From an uncultured Collinsella sp. (GTDB taxonomy: Bacteria > Actinomycetota > Coriobacteriia > Coriobacteriales > Coriobacteriaceae): a stretch of DNA of 5,495 bases. Of this stretch, positions 1 through 5,495 are shown one piece after another (positions within the stretch are counted from its first letter, which is position 1; each line of letters opens with the position of its first letter). Under the pieces are notes generated by a model. It saw nothing but the letters and a program-made list of their open reading frames with translations. It ran no database searches and was not told the origin of the DNA. Position numbers and translations under genes: made by a program. The stretch lies in the NCBI GenBank assembly GCA_900557505.1, contig USTC01000098.1:1-5495 (forward strand), given 5' to 3'.

Positions 1-403
1 CTGCCGAGGCTATTGCGATCTCAAAGACGGTTTGTCCTGTCGAGGTCACGCCCGCACTGTTGAAGAGCGGAAGGACGATGATGTTCAAAAGCACGGCGGC
101 GCAGGCCATGACGGCCGAGAAGACAACGATGCACAGGTAGCGGGCACAAATAATGTCTTTGCGCGAGAAGGGCAGCGTTGCCCGATAACGCTCCCAGCCA
201 TTTTGATTGTCGAAGCCGGCCAGCGAGCTCATGGCCATGATGGGTGACATGGCACTGACCGCGCAGGCACCGGCACTCATGCCGGAGTCACCGTCCGATG
301 CGTTGGCGAGGGTCAACACGACGAATATGAACAGGCCGACGCCCGCGATGCTCGGGATGAGCGTGCGAACGATGGCGAGCTCGGACATAAAGGCGCGTTT
401 CAT
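1..403 (-). CDS. ABC-2 type transporter permease, N-terminal part (runs off left edge)
   Basis: The reading frame opens at an ATG (403-401) and stays open to the left edge, giving 134 codons. It encodes a membrane protein that would pair with the adjacent ATPase as an exporter or membrane-stress transporter. Visible parts are a short cytoplasmic N-terminus (MKRAFMSELAIVRTL), a hydrophobic segment at about residues 16-33, a second small-residue hydrophobic stretch at about 43-62, then a cytoplasmic motif with W70, Y73 and LPFSRKDIICARYL (77-90). Another strongly hydrophobic segment follows at about 91-112. The W..Y..tLP.SR..i..aRYl pattern is typical of ABC-2 permeases found next to YtrA-type regulators (ABC2_membrane_5-like). 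The start overlaps the ATPase stop as ATGA (403-400), so translation is probably coupled. The substrate cannot be read from the sequence. The C-terminal part is outside the window; nothing suggests a broken gene. Confidence 0.9.
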   Translation of the reverse strand, partial: MKRAFMSELAIVRTLIPSIAGVGLFIFVVLTLANASDGDSGMSAGACAVSAMSPIMAMSSLAGFDNQNGWERYRATLPFSRKDIICARYLCIVVFSAVMACAAVLLNIIVLPLFNSAGVTSTGQTVFEIAIASA

Positions 404-1281
404 TTCGAAGCCCCTTTCAGCATGAGGCGCAGATAGTCATCAATGGTTGCCCGATCGCAGGGAATCTCGGGGAAGGCCTCGAGTGTTTCGCGACGGTTGG
501 GCACGAGCACGTCTACGCTATAGGCGTGGTGGACGGCACGGGCACCTTCGACGCAAGCCATAAGCTCGGCGGCCTGTGCTTGGGTGCAGTGGGCGATGCC
601 GGCGCGGTCGGTAATGTCCTCGCGCGGCAGATCAAACACAATCGAGCCGTTATCGATGCAGATGACGCGGTCGGCGGCGCGATCGAGGTCAGACGTAATG
701 TGGCTCGAGAGTAACACGCTGTGCTGGCCGTCGGCGACAAAGGCAAGCAGCTCATCAAGCAGTTCCTCGCGTGCCATGGGATCGAGGCCCGCGGTGGCTT
801 CGTCCAAAACGAGCAGCTTGGCCTCGTGGCTGAGCGCGCAGGCAAGCTGCAGCTTCATGCCCATGCCGCGGGAGAGGTCCTTGACCTTTGTCTTGGGATC
901 GAGGCCAAATTGGCTGATGAATCCGGCGAACGTTTCGCGGTCCCACGTGGGGTACGCCGGGCCTACGAGCGACTCGATCTGGCCCACCTTGAGCGTGGAG
1001 GGGAAGGGGCACGTGTCCAGGACAAGGCCGACACGAGTGCGCAGACAACGCTGCGCTTCATCGGGCGCGTCGGCGCCACAGCGTTGCCCAAACAGGTGCA
1101 CCTCGCCGGCATCGAGTTTGATAAGCCCAAGCGTGGCTCGAATCGTCGTTGTTTTGCCGGCACCGTTGGCACCCACAAAGCCGACAATCTGGCCGGGCTC
1201 CACAGTGAGCGTGACATCACGCAGCGAAAAACGGTCGCTCACACGGCGTGAGATGCCTTTGAGTTCTAGCAAGTTTTGCAT
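400..1281 (-). CDS. ABC transporter ATP-binding protein (YtrB/BcrA-like)
   Basis: This is a 293-aa cytoplasmic ATPase that would energise the downstream ABC-2 permease. Visible motifs are Walker A GANGAGKT (37-44), an ABC signature LSRGMGMKLQ (136-145) in which LSRGM replaces LSGGQ, Walker B KLLVLDE (155-161) followed by the D-loop ATAGLD (162-167), and the switch histidine H194 in SSHITSDLD. LSRGM-type signatures are common in ATPases encoded beside YtrA-type GntR regulators. The usual Q-loop glutamine is not obvious: the matching stretch reads VGLVLDTCPFPS (84-95). The C-terminal 70 residues resemble the accessory domain of drug or bacitracin-type exporter ATPases but carry no motif I can name. 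An AAGAAAGG ribosome site (1296-1289) lies 7 nt before the ATG and fixes the start. The gene follows the regulator by 23 nt and overlaps the permease by 4 nt. Function in efflux or envelope-stress defence is inferred from family and context. Confidence 0.95.
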   Translation of the reverse strand: MQNLLELKGISRRVSDRFSLRDVTLTVEPGQIVGFVGANGAGKTTTIRATLGLIKLDAGEVHLFGQRCGADAPDEAQRCLRTRVGLVLDTCPFPSTLKVGQIESLVGPAYPTWDRETFAGFISQFGLDPKTKVKDLSRGMGMKLQLACALSHEAKLLVLDEATAGLDPMAREELLDELLAFVADGQHSVLLSSHITSDLDRAADRVICIDNGSIVFDLPREDITDRAGIAHCTQAQAAELMACVEGARAVHHAYSVDVLVPNRRETLEAFPEIPCDRATIDDYLRLMLKGASK

Positions 1282-1304
1282 GGTATAGCCTTTCTTGCAG
1301 ATGG

Positions 1305-1685
1305 CTACTGCATGGTTTCGGGGGCTACCAGGTCGAGCATCTCGTGCAGTTTGTCGCGCGTGACGCCCAGGGTTTCGGCTTGGCTCGCCGCTTTCGCAAG
1401 CAACTCTTCGATATGGCAGAGCTGACTTTCGCGCAAGAGTTCTTGGTTGCCCTCGGCGACAAAGCAGCCTTTGCCTTGCACGGTGCAGATAAACCCGAGC
1501 TGCTCCAGGTCGGCGTAGGCGCGCTTGGTGGTGATGACGCTCACGCCAAGGTCGCTCGCGAGTGCACGGATGCTGGGGAGTTTGGCTCCCGCAGCGAACG
1601 TGCCCGAAAGGATCTGAGCTTTGACTTGCGAGGATATCTGTTCGTAGATGGGCTTATCGCTCGAATTGGATAGGATGATGTCCAC
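1305..1685 (-). CDS. GntR-family transcriptional regulator, YtrA subfamily
   Basis: This is a 126-aa DNA-binding protein with an N-terminal winged helix (about residues 10-77): PIYEQISSQVKAQILSGTF, then AAGAKLPSIRALASDLGVS and TTKRAYADLEQLGF, ending in the wing VQGKGCFVA. These are the characteristic blocks of GntR regulators. The remaining roughly 50 residues are a short helical tail (HIEELLAKAASQAETLG...), the size expected for the YtrA subfamily, which lacks the large effector domain of FadR or HutC types and dimerises through this tail. Members usually repress their own operon, which typically encodes an ABC exporter; that is the arrangement here. The start codon is GTG (1685-1683), chosen because AAGGAG (1696-1691) sits 5 nt upstream and the protein then begins MDIILSNSSDKPIYEQI, the expected N-terminus. 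The inducer is unknown. Confidence 0.94.
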   Translation of the reverse strand: MDIILSNSSDKPIYEQISSQVKAQILSGTFAAGAKLPSIRALASDLGVSVITTKRAYADLEQLGFICTVQGKGCFVAEGNQELLRESQLCHIEELLAKAASQAETLGVTRDKLHEMLDLVAPETMQ

Positions 1686-1690
1686 AGCGG

Positions 1691-1696
1691 CTCCTT
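1691..1696 (-). promoter_or_regulatory. Ribosome binding site deciding the GTG start of the GntR gene
   Basis: AAGGAG on the minus strand lies 5 nt before GTG at 1685-1683. No ATG in this frame fits the conserved N-terminus, so this site supports a GTG start. Confidence 0.75.
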
Positions 1697-1729
1697 AGCT
1701 GTTGGGCTACACGTGTATATAACCGGTAA

Positions 1730-1751
1730 GCATAGTATATATACACTATGC
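1730..1751. promoter_or_regulatory. Near-perfect 22-bp palindrome, putative operator of the GntR regulator
   Basis: The outer arms are GCATAGT and ACTATGC, joined by an alternating TA core. Ten of eleven base pairs match; the only mismatch is A1737 against C1744. It covers the likely -10 element of the minus-strand promoter, so a bound dimer would block RNA polymerase. A TACACT half-site (1742-1747) within it resembles the half-site known for B. subtilis YtrA, but the AGTGTA partner at the published 13-bp spacing is not seen. A further GTGTATATA (1713-1721) is inverted relative to TATATACAC (1738-1746). That it is the operator is inferred from position and symmetry. Confidence 0.5.
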
Positions 1752-1763
1752 ACAGTTATGCAA
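1734..1763 (-). promoter_or_regulatory. Putative promoter of the GntR-ABC operon
   Basis: Read on the minus strand, a -35-like TTGCAT (1763-1758) is followed after 18 nt by TATACT (1739-1734), or after 16 nt by TATATA (1741-1736). Transcription would start near 1727, giving a leader of about 40 nt to the GTG at 1685. The palindrome at 1730-1751 overlaps the -10. Confidence 0.45.
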
Positions 1764-1796
1764 GAGGCAAATAGGGATTGTCCGCCCGTTCGTTCA

Positions 1797-1851
1797 TCTC
1801 AATCTGTAACATCTGGAACCGATTTGGACGGCTACCTGTTACAGATTGAGA
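1797..1851. repeat. Array unit 1 (55 nt, perfect 15-bp arms)
   Basis: Left arm 1797-1811 and right arm 1837-1851 (TGTTACAGATTGAGA) are exact reverse complements. The centre 1812-1836 begins TCTGGA and ends GCTACC. It is followed by TTTT (1852-1855), the only T-run after any unit. It is the only unit whose right arm has ATTGAGA in place of ATCGAGA. Confidence 0.9.
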
Positions 1852-1877
1852 TTTTGCTGGCGGGCCCCACCTGGTTG

Positions 1878-1932
1878 TCTCAATCTGTAACAACTGGAGA
1901 AGATTTTGGCTGCTAGATGTTACAGATCGAGA
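1878..1932. repeat. Array unit 2 (55 nt, one arm mismatch)
   Basis: Left arm 1878-1892 is TCTCAATCTGTAACA; right arm 1918-1932 is TGTTACAGATCGAGA. The T-to-C change gives an A.C mismatch in a plus-strand hairpin but a G.U pair in a minus-strand RNA. The centre ends GCTAGA, directly before the right arm. Confidence 0.9.
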
Positions 1933-1957
1933 CATTGGCCACCCGTCTATCCTTATA

Positions 1958-2012
1958 TCTCAATCTGTAACAGATGGACCCGTTTTGAGTGGCTAGATGT
2001 TACAGATCGAGA
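1958..2012. repeat. Array unit 3 (55 nt, one arm mismatch)
   Basis: Left arm 1958-1972 and right arm 1998-2012 are identical to those of unit 2. The centre 1973-1997 starts GATGGA and ends GGCTAGA. The following spacer (2013-2037), with GGGCGCCC at 2021-2028, resembles the spacer after unit 1. Confidence 0.9.
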
Positions 2013-2037
2013 TCTTTCTGGGGCGCCCACCTGTTTG

Positions 2038-2092
2038 TCTAAATCTGTAACAGGTAGAGACTCAAAAACCGTCTAGATGTTACAGATCGAGA
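2038..2092. repeat. Array unit 4 (55 nt, centre apparently inverted)
   Basis: Left arm 2038-2052 is TCTAAATCTGTAACA, with one extra change; right arm 2078-2092 matches those of units 2 and 3. The centre carries ACTCAAAAACCG, which matches the reverse complement of unit 3's centre (ACTCAAAACGGG) better than its forward strand. TTTG (2034-2037) and CAAA (2093-2096) lengthen the inverted repeat outward. Confidence 0.88.
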
Positions 2093-2160
2093 CAAACTGC
2101 TGCGGAGTGTCGCCATCGACTGCTACCCTAGGCCCCAACTGATGAATTTGTCCTGATAGG

Positions 2161-2190
2161 TGCCCTGCTGCAGCATTTCGCGGCTACAAT
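2161..2190 (+). promoter_or_regulatory. Weak putative promoter of prfC
   Basis: A good -10 hexamer TACAAT (2185-2190) would start transcription near 2197, about 40 nt before the prfC ATG. No good -35 is seen at 16-18 nt upstream (TGCCCT or GCCCTG), so the promoter may be weak or activator-dependent. A perfect 10-bp palindrome TGCTGCAGCA (2166-2175) lies between the two elements. From the array end (2092) to here I see no other clear signal. Confidence 0.4.
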
Positions 2191-2225
2191 AGTGCGGTTA
2201 CAACGACGTAATGCACTCAATGCAA

Positions 2226-2232
2226 GAAAGGA
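2226..2232 (+). promoter_or_regulatory. Ribosome binding site deciding the prfC start
   Basis: GAAAGGA lies 5 nt before the ATG at 2238. Upstream in-frame ATGs at 2211 and 2220 have no purine-rich site, and the family normally begins just before SLSDEI..RRTFAIISHPDAGKTT. Confidence 0.75.
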
Positions 2233-2237
2233 TCCGC

Positions 2238-3851
<1,614 letters not shown>

Positions 3852-3856
3852 CGCAT

Positions 3857-3897
3857 CGGCGTGGTGGCCCTGCGGGGCTGCCGCGCCGTTTGCTTGC
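3857..3897 (+). terminator. Terminator-like hairpin after prfC
   Basis: Five nt after the stop codon, CGGCGTGGTGGCC (3857-3869) pairs with GGCTGCCGCGCCG (3876-3888) over 13 positions, three of them G.U, with a 6-nt loop. The tail GTTTGCTTG is only moderately T-rich, so termination may be partial. The tail runs into the -35 element of the next promoter. Confidence 0.55.
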
Positions 3898-3922
3898 CTG
3901 ATGCCGTGTGAGCGGCTATCAT
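3894..3922 (+). promoter_or_regulatory. Putative promoter of the transporter-dehydrogenase unit
   Basis: A -35-like TTGCCT (3894-3899) is separated by exactly 17 nt from TATCAT (3917-3922), 4/6 and 5/6 matches to the housekeeping consensus. The predicted start near 3929 leaves a leader of about 79 nt before the ATG at 4008, enough for a small riboswitch. Confidence 0.6.
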
Positions 3923-3951
3923 ACCCACCGTCGTCTCAAGACCGGGGCGTC

Positions 3952-4001
3952 CGAGCAGTTCGGGTCCGATATCCTGCTCGTTAAACCTAAAACCAAAGGA
4001 G
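3952..4001 (+). promoter_or_regulatory. Candidate preQ1-I-like riboswitch in the leader of the VUT transporter gene
   Basis: A 7-bp stem CGAGCAG (3952-3958) / CTGCTCG (3974-3980) closes a 15-nt loop beginning TTCGGGT, followed by an A-rich tail (3981-3997) that leads straight into the ribosome site AAAGGAG (3995-4001). GGGT in the loop (3962-3965) can pair with ACCT in the tail (3985-3988), giving the hairpin-plus-A-rich-tail pseudoknot expected of preQ1-I aptamers; a second ACC (3992-3994) next to the ribosome site is an alternative partner. Known preQ1-I aptamers share the small stem, a UUC-starting loop, an A-rich tail and closeness to the ribosome site. The downstream gene family is a queuosine-precursor transporter, a typical target. 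The ligand-binding core is not proven by eye, and a plain leader hairpin remains possible. Confidence 0.4.
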
Positions 4002-4007
4002 TACATA

Positions 4008-4730
4008 ATGATCAAGAAGGTCATGGAGGACTACAAGGTCCTGTTGCGGAGCATTCCCGCGGCAACGGTTTCGCTGTTTTTCGTGAGCGTCATCATGATG
4101 AACCTGCTGGCCAACAAAGAGCTCATCAGCCTGCCGTATCTGGCACTCGATTGCGGCTTTGTGGTGAGCTGGGTCTCGTTTTTGTGCCAGGACATGATCT
4201 GCAAGCGCTTTGGCGCCAAGGCATCCATCAAAATCTCTATCCTCGCACTGCTGGTCAACCTGGCCGTGAGCCTGTGCTTTTGGGCATGCTCGCTCACGCC
4301 CGGTATGTGGGGCGCCTACTACGACACCGGCATGATCGAGGTCAACACTGCCCTTAACGCCACCATCGGTGGCACCTGGTACGTGGTGCTGGGCTCTTCG
4401 CTGGCAATGCTCGTTTCTGCCGTGGTTAACTCCACGCTCAACCAGTCGCTCGGCCGTATGCTCAAAAAGAATAACTTTGCGAGCTTCGCCTTCCGCTCCT
4501 ATGTGTCCACGGGCGTTGGCCAGTTTATCGACAACCTGGTCTTTGCCATTGTGGTAAGCCACACGTTCTTTGGTTGGACCTGGGTGCAGGTCCTTATGTG
4601 CTCGCTGACCGGCGCTGTTGCCGAGCTGCTGTGCGAGGTCTTCCTGAGCCCCGTGGGCTACAAGGTCGTGCGCGGCTGGGAGCGCGAGAATGTGGGTTCC
4701 GAGTACCTCGAGCGCCACGCAACCGCCTAA
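4008..4730 (+). CDS. VUT/YhhQ-family transporter, putative queuosine-precursor (preQ0/preQ1) uptake protein
   Basis: This is a 240-aa integral membrane protein of the COG1738 family, whose E. coli member YhhQ takes up queuosine precursors. About six hydrophobic segments are visible: roughly residues 15-35, 42-60, 73-95, 122-143, 165-187 and 192-215. Family-like blocks are NLLANK (32-37), the LDCGF...FLCQDMICKRFGAKAS stretch (47-73), VNSTLNQSLGRMLKK (140-154), STGVGQFIDNLVFAIVV (167-183) and AELLCEVFLSPVGYKV (205-220). D175 in QFID sits where the family has a conserved acidic residue. AAAGGAG lies 6 nt before the ATG. It is the first gene after its own promoter and a riboswitch-like leader, and the dehydrogenase follows after 9 nt. 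Family assignment is firm; the substrate is inferred from family and leader. Other members were once annotated as vitamin-uptake proteins, so another purine-like or vitamin substrate is possible. Confidence 0.85.
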   Translation: MIKKVMEDYKVLLRSIPAATVSLFFVSVIMMNLLANKELISLPYLALDCGFVVSWVSFLCQDMICKRFGAKASIKISILALLVNLAVSLCFWACSLTPGMWGAYYDTGMIEVNTALNATIGGTWYVVLGSSLAMLVSAVVNSTLNQSLGRMLKKNNFASFAFRSYVSTGVGQFIDNLVFAIVVSHTFFGWTWVQVLMCSLTGAVAELLCEVFLSPVGYKVVRGWERENVGSEYLERHATA

Positions 4731-4739
4731 GGAGCAAGT

Positions 4740-5420
4740 ATGCGGGTTTTGATCACGGGCGCTTCGGGTGGTATCGGAGCCGCGTGCGTGCAGCGCTTTT
4801 TGGACGAGGGCCACGAGGTCGTGGGCTTTGATCTGCTGCCGGCGGCGATCGAACACGAGCGCTACCGCCATCTGATCGTTGATGTCCGCGAGCCGGACTC
4901 GTTTCCAAGCGACCTTGAACCCCAGGTAATCATCAACGTTGCCGGTACGCAGGATTCGGCCGACGACATCGCCGCCAACCTGTGTGGAACCATCAACGTG
5001 ACCGAGCGTTACGCCTTTGTGGGGGAGGGGCTTGCCGCCAAGCCGACGCCGGCTATTAAATCCGTGGTCAATGTGGGGTCGGCGAGCGGGCATACGGGAT
5101 CGGAGTTTCCCGCCTATGCTGCCAGCAAGGGCGGCGTTATCGCCTACACCAAAAACCTTGCAAACCGCCTGGCGCCGCAGGCCATCGCCAACAGTGTGGA
5201 CCCGGGCGGCGTTATCACGCCGCTCAACCGTTGCGTGATGGAAGACGAACTCCTGTGGAACCAGATTATGGAGCTCACGCCGCTTAAGCGCTGGGCCACC
5301 GCCCAAGAGATCGCCGAGTGGATCTACTTTGTGGGCGTGACCAACCGGTTTATGACCGGGCAGAGCCTGCTGATCGATGGCGGCGAGGCCGGCCGCACGC
5401 AATTTATTTGGCCCGAGTAG
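4740..5420 (+). CDS. Short-chain dehydrogenase/reductase (SDR), classical type
   Basis: This is a 226-aa cytoplasmic NAD(P)-dependent oxidoreductase with a Rossmann fold. Visible features are the cofactor loop TGASGGIG (6-13), an acidic residue at the end of the second strand (D31 in VVGFDLL) favouring NAD(H), NVAG (66-69) for the usual NNAG, a probable catalytic N80 in NLCGTIN, and the catalytic set S114 (NVGSASG), Y126 and K130 in YAASK. DPGGVITP (154-161) and a C-terminal TGQSLLIDGG (206-215) are also typical. It is somewhat shorter than the usual 240-260 aa, but every motif is present, so it looks intact. AAGGAG begins within the transporter stop codon (4728-4730) and the ATG follows 9 nt after that stop, which suggests translational coupling. 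The substrate cannot be told: SDRs include ketoacyl reductases, sugar and hydroxysteroid dehydrogenases. Nothing in known queuosine pathways requires it. Confidence 0.92.
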   Translation: MRVLITGASGGIGAACVQRFLDEGHEVVGFDLLPAAIEHERYRHLIVDVREPDSFPSDLEPQVIINVAGTQDSADDIAANLCGTINVTERYAFVGEGLAAKPTPAIKSVVNVGSASGHTGSEFPAYAASKGGVIAYTKNLANRLAPQAIANSVDPGGVITPLNRCVMEDELLWNQIMELTPLKRWATAQEIAEWIYFVGVTNRFMTGQSLLIDGGEAGRTQFIWPE

Positions 5421-5421
5421 G

Positions 5422-5457
5422 AAACGCGCCCGATGGAAAGCCGTCGGGCGCGTTTTT
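5422..5457 (+). terminator. Strong intrinsic terminator after the SDR gene
   Basis: AAACGCGCCCGA (5422-5433) and TCGGGCGCGTTT (5444-5455) form a perfect 12-bp stem with a 10-nt loop, 1 nt after the stop codon. The T-run (5453-5457) is followed by a second T-run (5460-5464). The unit clearly ends here. In the minus direction the matching T-run is only three bases, so it would work less well for a convergent gene. Confidence 0.92.
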
Positions 5458-5495
5458 GATTTTTCAAGACTTTAGTCTGCTGGCCGCGCAGCGGC

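Larger units (their letters stand above)
1797..2092. repeat. Alternating inverted-repeat array: eight 15-nt elements at 40/41-nt period (four 55-nt units)
   Basis: The element TCTCRATCTGTAACA and its reverse complement alternate without exception. Starts are 1797, 1837, 1878, 1918, 1958, 1998, 2038 and 2078, with distances 40, 41, 40, 40, 40, 40, 40. Pairing each forward copy with the next reverse copy gives four inverted-repeat units of exactly 55 nt (15-nt arm, 25-nt centre, 15-nt arm), separated by 26, 25 and 25 nt. The centres share T-R-G-A at positions 3-6, a T-rich or A-rich middle and CTA near the end, so they are related rather than unique spacers. The spacers after units 1 and 3 are alike; that after unit 2 differs. 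The array sits between two divergently transcribed genes, so it is not their terminator. No T-tract follows units 2-4. Possible roles are a multi-site protein-binding array, a REPIN/MITE-like family amplified in tandem, or a source of hairpin RNAs. The sequence does not decide. Confidence 0.9.

Noticed and set aside
32..425. Two small plus-strand frames at the left end
   Set aside because: They lie antisense to the ABC-2 permease frame, which has a start overlapping the ATPase stop, membrane segments and a family motif.
584..1288. Plus-strand open frames (including 584-1288 and 721-1251) over the ATPase gene
   Set aside because: Antisense to a gene with all ABC motifs; no ribosome site or domain supports them.
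1713..1916. 67-codon plus-strand frame crossing the operator and the first repeat units
   Set aside because: Its sequence is largely a translation of the repeats (QSVT...TWLSQSVTTG), without a ribosome site; the repeats explain it.
1797..2092. CRISPR array
   Set aside because: Repeats are only 15 nt, alternate in orientation, and the intervals share sequence; no cas gene is in view.
1797..2092. TIGR-type (tandem interspaced guide RNA) array
   Set aside because: Alternating repeats recall it, but the 25-nt intervals are partly conserved and long compared with those guides, and no Tas-like protein gene is present.
1797..2092. Tandem intrinsic terminators
   Set aside because: Only unit 1 is followed by a T-run, the stems are not GC-rich, and the array is upstream of both flanking genes.
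3987..5402. 471-codon open frame on the minus strand, antisense to the transporter and SDR genes
   Set aside because: It mirrors two well-supported genes, shows no recognisable domain, and is rich in H, R, G and V as expected from the complement of GC-rich codons.
5472..5495. Possible 3' end of a convergent minus-strand gene (reads ...AAARPAD then TAA at 5474-5472)
   Set aside because: Only seven codons are visible, too few to support a gene; position behind a terminator makes it possible but not annotatable.

Overview
The window reads like a fragment of an actinobacterial chromosome of the Coriobacteriia, most likely Collinsella or a close relative. This is inferred from the GC-rich coding style, dense short operons and gene types; no marker gene settles the taxonomy. 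It holds six protein genes in three transcription units, and one unusual intergenic array.

Left third (1-1685, minus strand): a GntR-family repressor of the small YtrA type, an ABC-transporter ATPase and the first 134 codons of an ABC-2 type permease form a compact operon (23-nt gap, then a 4-nt ATGA overlap). A near-perfect 22-bp palindrome (1730-1751) covers the likely -10 region in front of the repressor gene, which suggests autorepression of the exporter operon. The permease runs off the left edge.

Centre (1686-2237): a long divergent intergenic region. Between 1797 and 2092 lies a very regular array. A 15-nt element (consensus TCTCRATCTGTAACA) occurs eight times in strictly alternating orientation, with starts every 40 or 41 nt, so it forms four inverted-repeat units of exactly 55 nt with 25-nt loops and 25-26-nt spacers. 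It lies between the 5' ends of two divergent genes, so it is not a terminator for either. It is not a classical CRISPR, because the orientation alternates and the 25-nt intervals are partly conserved. This is the main unexplained signal in the window.

Right half (2238-5420, plus strand): prfC, encoding peptide chain release factor 3 (complete, 537 aa), is followed by a terminator-like hairpin. A well-formed promoter (TTGCCT, 17 nt, TATCAT) then starts a second unit. It has a leader of about 80 nt with a hairpin and A-rich tail resembling a preQ1-I riboswitch, a VUT/YhhQ-family membrane protein (putative queuosine-precursor transporter), and a short-chain dehydrogenase/reductase whose ribosome binding site begins in the last bases of the transporter stop codon. 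A strong intrinsic terminator (5422-5457) closes the unit. The riboswitch-like leader and the transporter family support each other: both point to queuosine-precursor salvage. The role of the dehydrogenase is unknown.
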